From assembly GCF_963378105.1 (NCBI RefSeq), contig NZ_OY726398.1:4588001-4652000 (forward strand): a DNA stretch of 64,000 nt, in the 5' to 3' direction. The notes under the pieces were generated by a model. The model searched no databases and had not been told where the DNA came from. It saw only the letters and a program-made list of their open reading frames with translations. Both the position numbers and the translations under genes were made by a program. This document shows positions 23,138 through 32,478 of this stretch, one piece after another (the stretch's first letter is position 1; each line of letters begins with the position of its first letter). The stretch is from Mycolicibacter sp. MU0102 (GTDB lineage: Bacteria; Actinomycetota; Actinomycetes; Mycobacteriales; Mycobacteriaceae).

Positions 23138-26100
23138 GAGCCGCCGCCATAATTGCCTCCTCAGGATCTGTGCCACTGGCTTTCGCCTCGGCGACCGCGA
23201 CGAGCACCCGCCGGTAGTCGCGCGGCATCACTTTGACGAAGTCCCTTCCGCGGTTGGCCCAATCGGCCAGGATCGCGCGGGCGGGTACCGAGTCGGTGGC
23301 GGCGGCGTGAGCCGCCAGCACGTCACGCAGCCAGGCCACATCGTCGGCGTCGAAATCGTCGAATGTGTCCAGGTCCACCATCTCGGTGTTCAGCCGGTCG
23401 CCCAGCTGCCGGTCCGGGTCGTAGACGTAGGCCACGCCCCCGGACATCCCGGCGGCGAAATTGCGCCCGGTCGGGCCCAGCACCACCACTTTGCCCCCGG
23501 TCATGTACTCACAGCCGTGGTCGCCGACTCCCTCGACCACTGCTATCGCACCGGAGTTGCGGACTGCGAACCGTTCCCCGACCACCCCGCGCAGGAACAC
23601 CTCGCCGGACGTGGCGCCGAACAGAATCACGTTGCCGCCGATGATGTTTTCCTCCGCGACGTAGCCGTCGGGCGCATCCAGCGGGGGGCGGACCACGATC
23701 CGGCCACCGGACAGCCCCTTGGCGACGTAGTCGTTGGCGTCGCCAAAGACCCGCAGGTTTATCCCCGGCGGCAGAAATGCCCCGAAGCTGTTGCCGGCCG
23801 ACCCGGTGAAGGTGATGTCAATGGTTCCATTCGGCAACCCCTGGGCACCATAGGCTTTGGTGACCTCATAGCCGAGCATGGTGCCGACGGTCCGGTTCAC
23901 GTTTGATATCGCACTGGTGAACTTGACCGGGGTGCCCGCATCGAGCGCCTCACGGCTCATAACGATCAGCTGCTGGTCCAAGGCTTTGTCTAGACCGTGA
24001 TCCTGACCGGAGGTGCAGTACAGGTCCTGGTTCATGAACGCTGACTCCGGTTCATGCAGGACCGGCCCGAGGTCGAGCTTGTGGGCCTTCCAGTGCGCGC
24101 GGGCCAGCGTGGTATCCAGCGCATTCACCTGCCCGACTGCCTCGTTGATGGTGCGGAATCCCAAGGCCGCAAGGTACTCGCGCACCTCTTCGGCGATGAA
24201 CCAGAAGAAGTTCTCGACGAACTCCGGTTGTCCGCTGAACCGTTCACGCAATTCCGGGTTCTGAGTTGCCACGCCCACCGGGCAGGTGTCCAGGTGACAG
24301 ACCCGCATCATGATGCAGCCCGACACCACCAACGGCGCGGTGGCGAAGCCGAATTCCTCGGCTCCCAGCAGCGCCGCGATCACCACGTCGCGCCCGGTCT
24401 TGAGCTGGCCATCCACCTGCACCACGATCCGGTCCCGAAGTCCGTTGAGCAGCAAGGTCTGCTGGGTTTCGGCCAGCCCCAACTCCCACGGCGCTCCGGC
24501 GTGCTTGAGCGAGGTCAACGGCGCCGCCCCGGTGCCCCCGTCATGGCCGGAGATCAACACCACGTCGGCGTGCGCCTTGGACACTCCCGCCGCCACCGTT
24601 CCGACACCGTTCTCGGCGACCAGCTTCACATGGATGCGGGCTTCCGGGTTGGCGTTCTTCAGGTCGTGGATCAGCTGCTTGAGGTCCTCGATCGAGTAGA
24701 TGTCGTGGTGCGGGGGCGGAGAGATCAGCCCGACACCCGGGGTGGCATGCCGAACCTCGGCGATCCACGGGTACACCTTGTTGCCCGGCAGCTGACCACC
24801 CTCTCCGGGCTTGGCCCCCTGCGCGATCTTGATCTGCAGGTCGGTGCAGTTGACCAGGTATTCGCTCGTCACGCCGAAACGCGCCGAGGCGACCTGCTTG
24901 ATCGCGCTACGCCGCCAGGAGCCGTCGGCGTCGGGTAGGAAGCGGCTGGCATGCTCGCCGCCCTCACCGCAGTTGGAACGGCCGCCGATCCGGTTCATCG
25001 CGATCGCCAGGGTTTCGTGTGCCTCGGCAGAGATCGAGCCGTAACTCATCGCGCCGGTCGCGAACCGTTTGACGATCTCGGTGGCCGGTTCCACCTCCTC
25101 CAGCGGAACCGGTGGCCGCTCCCCGGCCTTGAACCGCAACAAACCACGCAGCGTGGCCAGGCGTTCACTCTGGTCGTCGACCAGCTTGGTGTACTCCTTG
25201 AAGACGGTGTACTGGCCCGAACGGGTGGAGTGCTGCAGTTTGAACACCGTCTCCGGGTTGAACAGGTGGTGTTCGCCCTCACGGCGCCACTGGTACTCCC
25301 CGCCCACCGGCAGTTCGCGGTGCGCCCGCTCTTCTGGGCGATCCAGGTAGGCCAGCGCGTGGCGGGCGGCGACATCAGCGGCGACGTCGTCGAGGGTGAT
25401 CCCACCGATCGGGCAGTACAGGCCGGTGAAGTACTCGTCGAGAACGTCTTGCGAGATACCGATCGGCTGGAACAGCTGCGCCCCGGTGTAGGACGCCCGC
25501 GTCGAGATCCCCATCTTGGACATGACTTTCAGCACGCCCTTGCCGGCGGCCTTGGCATAGTTGGCCAACGCCTTGTCGCGATCGAGGCCTTCGATCAGGC
25601 CCCGGTCGAGCATGTCCTCGACGGACTCGAACGCCAGATACGGGTTGACCGCGGCGGCGCCGAACCCGATCAGCGCCGCCATGTGGTGCACCTCGCGGGC
25701 GTCGCCGGACTCCACCACCAGGCCCACCTTGGTGCGGGTCCGCTCGGCGACCAAGTGGTGATGCACCGCCGCGGTGGCCAGCAGTGACGGAATGGGGGCC
25801 ATCGTCTCGTCGGATTCCCGGTCGGAGATCACCAAGAAGCTGGCACCCTCGGCGATCGCCTCCGAGGCCCGGGCGCACACCTGCTTGAGCGCCGCGCGCA
25901 ACCCGGCACCGCCCGCCGCGGGCGGATAGAGGCAGCTGATAACGGCCGTGGACAACCCGTGCGGGCCCCGGGAACCGATCCGCTGTTCCGGGCTCAATTT
26001 CAGCAGCTTCGCCAGCTCGGAGTTGCTCAGGATCGGCTGGGACAGCACGATCTGCCGCCAGGTGGGTTCACCGGTGTTGAGCAGGTCGCCTTCCGGGCCC

Positions 26101-27734
26101 AGCGCACCTTGCAGGCTGGTGATCACCTCTTCGCGGATGGCGTCCAACGGCGGGTTGGTGACCTGGGCGAACAGCTGCTGAAAGTAGTCGAACAGCAGCC
26201 GCGGTCGCGCCGAGAGCACCGCCACCGGGGTGTCGGTGCCCATGGAGCCGATGGGCTCAGCGCCGGAGCGCGCCATGGGCGCGAGCACCAGGTTGAGCTC
26301 TTCGTAGGTGTAGCCGAACATATGCTGCCGCAACAGGACCCGGTGACGTTCCATCCGGGGTGCATCGCCGGGGGGCAGCTCGCCGATTCCGATCAGGCAC
26401 TCATCGATCCACTGCTGGTACGGCCGTTCGGCGGCCAGCGTCGACTTGATCTCACGATCGGAGATGATCCGCCCGGCGGCGGTGTCCACCAGGAACATCT
26501 TGCCCGGCTGCAGCCGCTGTCGGTGCACCACCGTAGCGGGGTCCAGGTCGAGAACACCGGCCTCGGACGCCATCACCACCAGCCCGTCTTCGGTGACCCA
26601 AATACGCGACGGCCGCAGGCCGTTGCGGTCCAACACGGCACCCACCACGGTGCCGTCGGTGAAGGTCATCGAGGCCGGGCCATCCCAGGGCTCCATGAGC
26701 GAGTCGTGGTACTCATAAAAAGCGCGGGTAGGCCCATCCATGCTTTCGTGCCGTTCCCAGGCCTCCGGGATCATCATCAGCACCGCGTGCGGCAGGCTGC
26801 GGCCGCCCAGATGCAGCAGTTCGAGCACCTCGTCGAACCGGGCGGTGTCGGAGGCGCCCGGCGTGCAGATCGGGAACAGCTTGTCGGCGCTACGGTGGCC
26901 GCCCTCGGAGCCGAAGACGTCGGTGCGGATCAGCGCCTCCCGGGCGCGCATCCAGTTCTCGTTGCCGGTGACCGTGTTGATCTCACCGTTGTGTGCGATA
27001 CGCCGGAACGGGTGAGCCAACGGCCACGACGGGAACGTGTTGGTGGAGAACCGCGAATGCACGAGGCCCAGTGCGCTCTGCATCCGCTCGTCGGCCAGGT
27101 CGGGATAGAACGCCTTGAGCTGCGGCGTGGTCAACATGCCCTTGTACACCATGGTCCGGCTGGAAAGGCTTGGGAAATAGACGGATTCCCGACCCGGTCC
27201 ATCCTGGCCCGGCCCCTTGCTGCCCAGCTCATGTTCGGCGCGCTTGCGCACCACGTAGGCCCGGCGCTCCAGAGCCATGTCGGAAGCACCGCCGATGAAA
27301 AGCTGCCGGAAGGTCGGCATCGCATCTCGAGCCAGCGCGCCCAACGACGAGTCGTCGATCGGCACCTCGCGCCAGCCGAGCACCTGGAGGCCCTCGGCCT
27401 CGACGATCTTCTCCATGCCGACACAAGCTGCCGCCGACTCTTTGGCCGACTGCGGCAGAAATGCGATCCCGGTGGCGTAGCTGCCCTCGGGCGGAAGATC
27501 GAAATCGGTTACGGCACGCAGGAATAGATCCGGAATCTGGATCAGGATCCCAGCGCCGTCACCGCTGTTGGGTTCGGCTCCGGCAGCGCCGCGATGCTCC
27601 AGGTTGAGTAGCGCCGTAATCGACTTATCGACGATGTCGCGACTGCGCCGACCATGGATATCGACCACCATGGCCACCCCACACGCGTCATGTTCGAACG
27701 CGGGGTTGTAGAGCCCCACCCGACTGGGTGCCAT
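23130..27734 (-). CDS. gltB: Glutamate synthase large subunit GltB
   Basis: 1534 residues, full length, when started at MAPSRVGLYNPAFEHD (ATG at 27734), matching known mycobacterial GltB. Cys18 in DACGVAMVVD would be the N-terminal nucleophile after removal of a 17-residue propeptide. Domains in order: class II glutaminase (18 to about 430), central domain, FMN/3Fe-4S synthase domain (GGRSNCGEGGEHASRF, GAKPGEGGQLPGNKV, SGHDGGTGAAPLTSLKHAG, the cluster CIMMRVCHLDTCPVG) and the C-terminal GXGXG beta-helix (GLSGGRIVV, GGNVILFGATSGEVFLRG). It makes two glutamate from glutamine and 2-oxoglutarate. Equivalent to Rv3859c. Confidence 0.97.
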   Translation of the reverse strand: MAPSRVGLYNPAFEHDACGVAMVVDIHGRRSRDIVDKSITALLNLEHRGAAGAEPNSGDGAGILIQIPDLFLRAVTDFDLPPEGSYATGIAFLPQSAKESAAACVGMEKIVEAEGLQVLGWREVPIDDSSLGALARDAMPTFRQLFIGGASDMALERRAYVVRKRAEHELGSKGPGQDGPGRESVYFPSLSSRTMVYKGMLTTPQLKAFYPDLADERMQSALGLVHSRFSTNTFPSWPLAHPFRRIAHNGEINTVTGNENWMRAREALIRTDVFGSEGGHRSADKLFPICTPGASDTARFDEVLELLHLGGRSLPHAVLMMIPEAWERHESMDGPTRAFYEYHDSLMEPWDGPASMTFTDGTVVGAVLDRNGLRPSRIWVTEDGLVVMASEAGVLDLDPATVVHRQRLQPGKMFLVDTAAGRIISDREIKSTLAAERPYQQWIDECLIGIGELPPGDAPRMERHRVLLRQHMFGYTYEELNLVLAPMARSGAEPIGSMGTDTPVAVLSARPRLLFDYFQQLFAQVTNPPLDAIREEVITSLQGALGPEGDLLNTGEPTWRQIVLSQPILSNSELAKLLKLSPEQRIGSRGPHGLSTAVISCLYPPAAGGAGLRAALKQVCARASEAIAEGASFLVISDRESDETMAPIPSLLATAAVHHHLVAERTRTKVGLVVESGDAREVHHMAALIGFGAAAVNPYLAFESVEDMLDRGLIEGLDRDKALANYAKAAGKGVLKVMSKMGISTRASYTGAQLFQPIGISQDVLDEYFTGLYCPIGGITLDDVAADVAARHALAYLDRPEERAHRELPVGGEYQWRREGEHHLFNPETVFKLQHSTRSGQYTVFKEYTKLVDDQSERLATLRGLLRFKAGERPPVPLEEVEPATEIVKRFATGAMSYGSISAEAHETLAIAMNRIGGRSNCGEGGEHASRFLPDADGSWRRSAIKQVASARFGVTSEYLVNCTDLQIKIAQGAKPGEGGQLPGNKVYPWIAEVRHATPGVGLISPPPHHDIYSIEDLKQLIHDLKNANPEARIHVKLVAENGVGTVAAGVSKAHADVVLISGHDGGTGAAPLTSLKHAGAPWELGLAETQQTLLLNGLRDRIVVQVDGQLKTGRDVVIAALLGAEEFGFATAPLVVSGCIMMRVCHLDTCPVGVATQNPELRERFSGQPEFVENFFWFIAEEVREYLAALGFRTINEAVGQVNALDTTLARAHWKAHKLDLGPVLHEPESAFMNQDLYCTSGQDHGLDKALDQQLIVMSREALDAGTPVKFTSAISNVNRTVGTMLGYEVTKAYGAQGLPNGTIDITFTGSAGNSFGAFLPPGINLRVFGDANDYVAKGLSGGRIVVRPPLDAPDGYVAEENIIGGNVILFGATSGEVFLRGVVGERFAVRNSGAIAVVEGVGDHGCEYMTGGKVVVLGPTGRNFAAGMSGGVAYVYDPDRQLGDRLNTEMVDLDTFDDFDADDVAWLRDVLAAHAAATDSVPARAILADWANRGRDFVKVMPRDYRRVLVAVAEAKASGTDPEEAIMAAAHG

Positions 27735-28007
27735 CGCCACCTGAGTCACCTGACCCTTCGCACGTCCTTGCCCGTTGCCCGATATGGACAAGCGGTCAAG
27801 GGGGTTGGTCCGTGCGACGTTGAACGGCGTTCCTGCCTGAAAACTCTCACAGGCAACGCCACGATATACCCCGACCTAGCAAACACGCTAGTTCGCTGGA
27901 CAGCGAGCTTGCGGTGAGGTTTGTGTTACGCCAACGCAATAACTGGATGATGTCCAGGAAATGTGGGCTGCCTATCGTTTGGCTGTCTGCACGCGAAGGA
28001 GACCAAT
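27735..28007. promoter_or_regulatory. gltB-glnA divergent control region
   Basis: 273 bp between divergent nitrogen-assimilation genes. On the plus strand GTTAC (27925-27929), six bases, then GCAAT (27936-27940) partly matches the actinobacterial GlnR half-box (gTnAC-N6-GaAAc). CTAGC-N6-GCTAG (about 27876-27891) is a short inverted repeat that could be a second protein site. GlnR control of GS and GOGAT genes is well known in actinobacteria; the site assignment is tentative. Confidence 0.35.
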
Positions 28008-29432
28008 ATGGCCGCCGACATTTTCAAGCTCGTCGCCGACGAGTCAGTCGAGTACGTCGACATTCGATTCTGCGACCTGCCGGGGGTTATGCAGCATTTC
28101 TCGATCCCGGCGGAAGCGTTCGATGAAAGTGTGTTCGAGGATGGGCTCGCCTTCGACGGTTCGTCGATCCGCGGCTTCCAGTCCATCCATGAGTCGGACA
28201 TGCTGCTGCTGCCCGACCCGGAAACCGCCCGCATCGATCCGTTCCGGGCCGCAAAGACGCTGAACCTCAACTTTTTCGTCCACGACCCGTTCACTCGGGA
28301 GCCCTATTCTCGCGACCCGCGCAACATCGCGCGCAAGGCCGAGAGCTACCTCACCAGCACCGGCATCGCCGACACCGCTTACTTCGGCGCCGAAGCCGAG
28401 TTCTACATCTTCGACTCCGTGAGCTTCGACTCACAGATCAACGGCTCTTTCCACAAAGTGGATTCGGTCGCCGGCTGGTGGAACACCGGCCGCACAACCG
28501 AAGCCGACGGCAGCCCCAACCTCGGATATAAGGTTCGCCCCAAGGGCGGCTATTTCCCGGTCGCGCCGACCGATCAATACGTTGATCTGCGCGACGCAAT
28601 GTCGACCAACCTCACCAACGCCGGATTCACCGTCGAACGCGGCCACCACGAGGTCGGCACCGGCGGGCAAACGGAGATCAACTACAAGTTCAACACCCTG
28701 CTGCATGCCGCTGACGATCTGATGTTGTTCAAATACATCATCAAGAACACCGCCTGGGCGCACGGCAAGACGGTTACTTTCATGCCCAAACCGCTTTTCG
28801 GGGACAACGGTTCAGGTATGCACGTGCACCAGTCGGTATGGCAGGACGGTGAGCCGCTGTTCTACGACGAGATCGGCTATGCCGGACTGTCCGACACCGC
28901 CAGGCACTACATCGGCGGCATCCTGCACCACGCGCCGTCGCTGCTGGCGTTCACCAACCCCACCATCAACTCCTACAAGCGACTGGTTCCGGGTTACGAG
29001 GCACCGATCAACCTGGTCTACAGCCAGCGCAACCGTTCGGCCTGCGTGCGCATCCCGATCACCGGCACCAACCCCAAGGCCAAGCGGCTGGAGTTCCGCT
29101 GCCCGGACTCCTCCGGCAACCCCTACCTGGCGTTCTCGGCCATGTTGATGGCCGGCATCGACGGCATCAAGAACAAGATCGAACCGGCCGCGCCGGTCGA
29201 CAAGGACCTCTACGACCTGCCGGCCGACGAGGCGGCGGCGATCTCACAGGCCCCCACCACACTGGCCGAGGTGATGGACAACCTCGAGGCCGACCACGAA
29301 TACCTCACCGAAGGTGGGGTTTTCACCCCGGACGTGATCCAGACCTGGATCAGCTACAAGCGGGACAACGAGATCACCCCCGTCAACCTGCGTCCGCACC
29401 CCTACGAGTTCGCCCTCTATTACGACTGCTGA
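28008..29432 (+). CDS. glnA: Type I glutamine synthetase, GlnA1-like
   Basis: 474 residues from ATG at 28008, preceded by AAGGAG. It joins ammonia to glutamate using ATP as a dodecamer. Motifs: DGSSIRGFQSIHESDMLL, the metal/nucleotide loops AEAEFYIFD and GSGMHVHQSVWQDG, NRSACVRIP, and the adenylylation loop DLYDLP with Tyr402. It is very close to mycobacterial GlnA1 (Rv2220), whose gene is elsewhere in H37Rv. Here it is divergent from gltBD, forming a GS-GOGAT locus. It could be a second copy or a relocated primary gene; the rest of the genome would tell. The adenylylation site implies GlnE control. Confidence 0.95.
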   Translation: MAADIFKLVADESVEYVDIRFCDLPGVMQHFSIPAEAFDESVFEDGLAFDGSSIRGFQSIHESDMLLLPDPETARIDPFRAAKTLNLNFFVHDPFTREPYSRDPRNIARKAESYLTSTGIADTAYFGAEAEFYIFDSVSFDSQINGSFHKVDSVAGWWNTGRTTEADGSPNLGYKVRPKGGYFPVAPTDQYVDLRDAMSTNLTNAGFTVERGHHEVGTGGQTEINYKFNTLLHAADDLMLFKYIIKNTAWAHGKTVTFMPKPLFGDNGSGMHVHQSVWQDGEPLFYDEIGYAGLSDTARHYIGGILHHAPSLLAFTNPTINSYKRLVPGYEAPINLVYSQRNRSACVRIPITGTNPKAKRLEFRCPDSSGNPYLAFSAMLMAGIDGIKNKIEPAAPVDKDLYDLPADEAAAISQAPTTLAEVMDNLEADHEYLTEGGVFTPDVIQTWISYKRDNEITPVNLRPHPYEFALYYDC

Positions 29433-29435
29433 CCG

Positions 29436-29473
29436 GTGAGCCAGCCCGACTCGCGCTTCTCGGGCTGGCTCAC
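29436..29473 (+). terminator. glnA terminator hairpin
   Basis: GTGAGCCAGCCCGA (29436-29449) pairs with TCGGGCTGGCTCAC (29460-29473): a perfect 14-bp stem, 10-nt loop, starting 4 nt after the glnA stop. No T-tract, as usual in mycobacteria. Confidence 0.75.
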
Positions 29474-29552
29474 GGTAGATCGGCGCCTCCACGACTAGGC
29501 TGCGGTTGTTGGGCCACCTGGCCGTACCGCCGCCGTATGCCTCGAGGAGCCG

Positions 29553-30602
29553 ATGAACGCAGACGACGACTTTCTGCGGCAGCGGATGCCGCCGCAGCAG
29601 CAACAGCCGGGACCCTGGACGCCGCCTCCCCAGCAGCAACCGCCGCAGCAACCGCCGCAACCCCCACTGCCGGCCCCCATGCCGCGGCCGCAGCCGGCCC
29701 GTGGCTGGCGGCGCATGGTCCTGTCCGCGACGCTGGGGTTGGTCAACCTGGGCCCGTCACCGGCCGAGCGGGAAGAAATGGCCTACCAGGTGGCCATCCG
29801 ATCCCTGCCCAACGGAAGCTACAAAGTCGGCGTACTCGGAAAGGGCGGGGTCGGCAAGACGACCGTGGCGGCCAGCGTCGGGTCAGTGTTCGCCGCACTG
29901 CGCCGGGCCGACCACGTAGTGGCCGTGGACGCCGACACCGCGTTCGGCCGGCTCGGCAGCCGCATTGACCCGCGCGCCACCAGCTCCTACTGGGATCTGG
30001 CCGCCGATCAGAGCATGCAGTCGTTCGCCGACATCAGCAGCCGGGTCGGCGCCAACGCGGCGGGGCTCTACGTCCTGGTGGGCGAGCCCGCCGCGGGAAG
30101 TCGCCGGATCCTTGACGCGGCGTTGTACCGGGAGGCTGCGCTGCGCCTGGACCGGCACTTCACCATCTCGATCATCGATTGTGGTTCGACGATGGACTCG
30201 CCGGTGACCCAGGAGGCCCTGCGTGACCTGGACGCCCTGATCGTGGTCTCTTCGCCGTGGGCGGACGGTGCCGGCGCGGCCGCCAAGACCATGGAATGGC
30301 TGGCCGACCGCGGCCAGGGTGGGCTGCTGCAGCGCACCGTGGTGGTGCTCAACGACTCCGACGGCCATGCCGACCGCCGCACCCGCTCCGCATTGACGGC
30401 GCAGTTCCTGCAGCACGGCCAGGCGGTCGTTGAGGTGCCCTTCGACCCGCACCTGCGCCCGGGCGGGGTCATCGACGTGATGAGCGAGATGGCACCGGCA
30501 ACCCGCCGCCGATTCCTACAGATCGCCGCGATCGTCGCGCACTACTTCGCGTCCCGACCCCGGGGGCGGGACGCGAAGCCGGGCCGAACTCAGAGCACGT
30601 AG
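29553..30602 (+). CDS. MinD/ParA-like ATPase with proline-rich N-terminus (Rv3860-like)
   Basis: 349 residues. Residues 9-50 are Pro/Gln-rich and disordered, as in ESX-linked ATPases such as EspI. A deviant Walker A GKGGVGKTTVAASVG is at about 93-107, then AVDADTAFGRLG, IIDCGSTMDSPVT and VVVLNDSDG. Such ATPases dimerise with ATP on membranes or DNA to position partners. Its place after gltB equals Rv3860, which in H37Rv precedes the ESX-1 region; here it is followed by htdZ instead. The 3' end overlaps the convergent htdZ gene by 13 nt. Confidence 0.9.
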   Translation: MNADDDFLRQRMPPQQQQPGPWTPPPQQQPPQQPPQPPLPAPMPRPQPARGWRRMVLSATLGLVNLGPSPAEREEMAYQVAIRSLPNGSYKVGVLGKGGVGKTTVAASVGSVFAALRRADHVVAVDADTAFGRLGSRIDPRATSSYWDLAADQSMQSFADISSRVGANAAGLYVLVGEPAAGSRRILDAALYREAALRLDRHFTISIIDCGSTMDSPVTQEALRDLDALIVVSSPWADGAGAAAKTMEWLADRGQGGLLQRTVVVLNDSDGHADRRTRSALTAQFLQHGQAVVEVPFDPHLRPGGVIDVMSEMAPATRRRFLQIAAIVAHYFASRPRGRDAKPGRTQST

Positions 30603-31045
30603 CGCACGACACTCTCAGCGACGCAGGCCGGCTTGGCGCTGCCATCGATAGACACCGTGGTCGAGAAGGTCACCTGGTGGGCACCACCGCCCACATCGGC
30701 GACCTCGACCAGGGAGGTCTCGGCCCGGATCTTGGAGCCGACCGGCACCGGCGCCGGGAAGCGCACCTTGTTCAGTCCGTAGTTGATCGCCAACTTGACC
30801 CCATCGAGGCGGCTGATCTGCGCCATCAGCTGCGGCAGCATGGCCAGGGTCATGTACCCGTGAGCGATCGTGGTGCCGAAGGGTCCGGTGGCCGCACGCT
30901 CGGGGTCGACGTGAATCCACTGATGGTCACCCGTTGCGTCGGCGAACAGGTTGACGGCGTCCTGGGTGATGGTCACCCAGTCGCTGTGCCCGATCACCTG
31001 GCCCTGGCATGCGGCAAGTTCATCGATCGATGCGAAAGTGCGCAC
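30590..31045 (-). CDS. htdZ: (R)-specific enoyl-CoA hydratase HtdZ, MaoC-like
   Basis: 151 residues from GTG at 31045 with AAGGAG about 11 nt upstream, which overlaps the end of the CoA-transferase gene region. Single hot-dog domain with hydratase motif: FADATGDHQWIHVDPERA (catalytic Asp and His) and GPFGTTIAHGYMTLAMLP. The protein is close to Rv0130 (HtdZ), which hydrates trans-2-enoyl-CoA to (R)-3-hydroxyacyl-CoA. In H37Rv it lies next to fbpC, as here apart from the inserted CoA-transferase. It probably forms an operon with that transferase (17-nt gap). Confidence 0.94.
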   Translation of the reverse strand: MRTFASIDELAACQGQVIGHSDWVTITQDAVNLFADATGDHQWIHVDPERAATGPFGTTIAHGYMTLAMLPQLMAQISRLDGVKLAINYGLNKVRFPAPVPVGSKIRAETSLVEVADVGGGAHQVTFSTTVSIDGSAKPACVAESVVRYVL

Positions 31046-31062
31046 TTGGTCCCGCTCCTTTA

Positions 31063-32277
31063 CTAATCCGTTGCCACCGCGCCGCTTTGGCGCAGCCGGT
31101 CGATCTCGTCGGTGCTCAGACCCAGCCGGGCGGCCAGCACCTGCTCGGTGTCGGCGCCCAGCGCAGGTGCCGCGACGGCGGGCGGGTGGGCGCCGTCGAT
31201 CGACGCGGGCAGCCCGGCCGCCAAGTACTCCCCCACCCGGGGCTGATGCAGCGTGGCGAACATCGGGTTGTCGCGTAGGCGCTCATCGGCAGCCACCTCG
31301 GCAAAGCTGCGGTACCGGTCCCACAGCAGCGACGTCCCTGCCAGGGCGGCTTCGATCTGCGCCGCCGGCCGCTCGGCAAACCAGCCACTGAACAGCCCGG
31401 TCAGCAAGTCGCGGTGACGATAGCGCTGTCCTTCGTCGCCGAAGTCGATTCCTCGCGCTTGAGACAGTGCCGCAAGTACTTTCGTTGATCCGGTCAGCTC
31501 GGCAAGGTCTCGGAAGTGTCGATCTGTCAGCGTGACGACCATGAACGCCGCTCCGTCACCGCTGGCGAAGCTCTGCCCGTACTGCCCGTAGACCGCGTTG
31601 CCGATACGTTCGCGGCGGTCGCCGTTCACCATGGCCTCGGTGAGGAAACCCAGGGCGCTGGCGGTGCCCAGCGCCACGTCCTCCAGTGCCAGCCGGATCC
31701 GGCAGCCCTCGCCGGTGTGGTCGCGACGGTGCAACGCGGCGGACACCGCCAGCGCGGCGTGCAGCCCGCAGGCGATATCCCAGGCCGGCAGCACGTGGTT
31801 GATCGGGGCGGCGTGATCGCTGGGTCCGGTGACCAGCGGAAAACCGACACCGGCGTTGATGGTGTAATCCACCGCTGTGGAGCCGTCGGCGCGTCCGAGC
31901 ACCTCGAGGTGGATCAGGTCGGGACGCTGCGACACCAGCGTTTCGTAGGAAAGCCACTGTCGGCCAGCCATATTCGTAATCAGCACACCGCTGTCGGCGA
32001 TCAATTGCTGCACCACACGCTGCCCCTCGGGCGCGCGCAGATCGGCGACCACGGAGCGCTTACCCTTGTTAAGGCCCGTCCAGTAGATCGAGGTGCCGTC
32101 ATCGGTGACAGGCCAGCGCCGGTAGTCGGCCGCACCGCCGACCGGGTCGATCCGCACCACGTCGCAGCCCAGTTGTGCCAGCGTCATTCCAGCGAGCGGG
32201 ACGGCGACGAAGCTGGCGATCTCGATGACGCGCACCCCGGCCAGCGGCCCGGGCGCCTGCGCAGCACTGGCCTGCAT
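31063..32277 (-). CDS. Family III CoA-transferase (CaiB/BaiF)
   Basis: 404 residues when started at MQASAAQAPGPLAGVRVIEI (ATG at 32277); the longer in-frame extension is the fbpC promoter region. Family III features: GVRVIEIASFVAVPLAGMTLAQLG, the GADVxRID-like CDVVRIDPVGG, YWTGLNKGKRSVVADLR (nucleotide-binding loop), and the active-site Asp at the usual position after INAGVG. It interconverts organic acid-CoA thioesters or racemises 2-methylacyl-CoA; the substrate is unknown. It pairs with htdZ downstream, suggesting a small acyl-CoA side pathway. No such gene is between fbpC and htdZ in H37Rv. Confidence 0.92.
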   Translation of the reverse strand: MQASAAQAPGPLAGVRVIEIASFVAVPLAGMTLAQLGCDVVRIDPVGGAADYRRWPVTDDGTSIYWTGLNKGKRSVVADLRAPEGQRVVQQLIADSGVLITNMAGRQWLSYETLVSQRPDLIHLEVLGRADGSTAVDYTINAGVGFPLVTGPSDHAAPINHVLPAWDIACGLHAALAVSAALHRRDHTGEGCRIRLALEDVALGTASALGFLTEAMVNGDRRERIGNAVYGQYGQSFASGDGAAFMVVTLTDRHFRDLAELTGSTKVLAALSQARGIDFGDEGQRYRHRDLLTGLFSGWFAERPAAQIEAALAGTSLLWDRYRSFAEVAADERLRDNPMFATLHQPRVGEYLAAGLPASIDGAHPPAVAAPALGADTEQVLAARLGLSTDEIDRLRQSGAVATD

Positions 32278-32478
32278 GACCTGCCCTTCGTCGATGATTA
32301 CGTCGACTATATGCCTACCAAAACACCCACCCCGGCCGGTGGCGAGTCCGCGCTGAATCTCAATCGTTGCCGAACCGCGATATGAAAACCCGTGGCGGCG
32401 AACAGGACACGGCTCCGACCCGTGTTTGACTCCGTTCAGAAGGGCTAGACCGCACGACATTGGGATGGGACAAGAGCT

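Noticed and set aside
25959..27527. 522-codon plus-strand frame
   Set aside because: Antisense to gltB.
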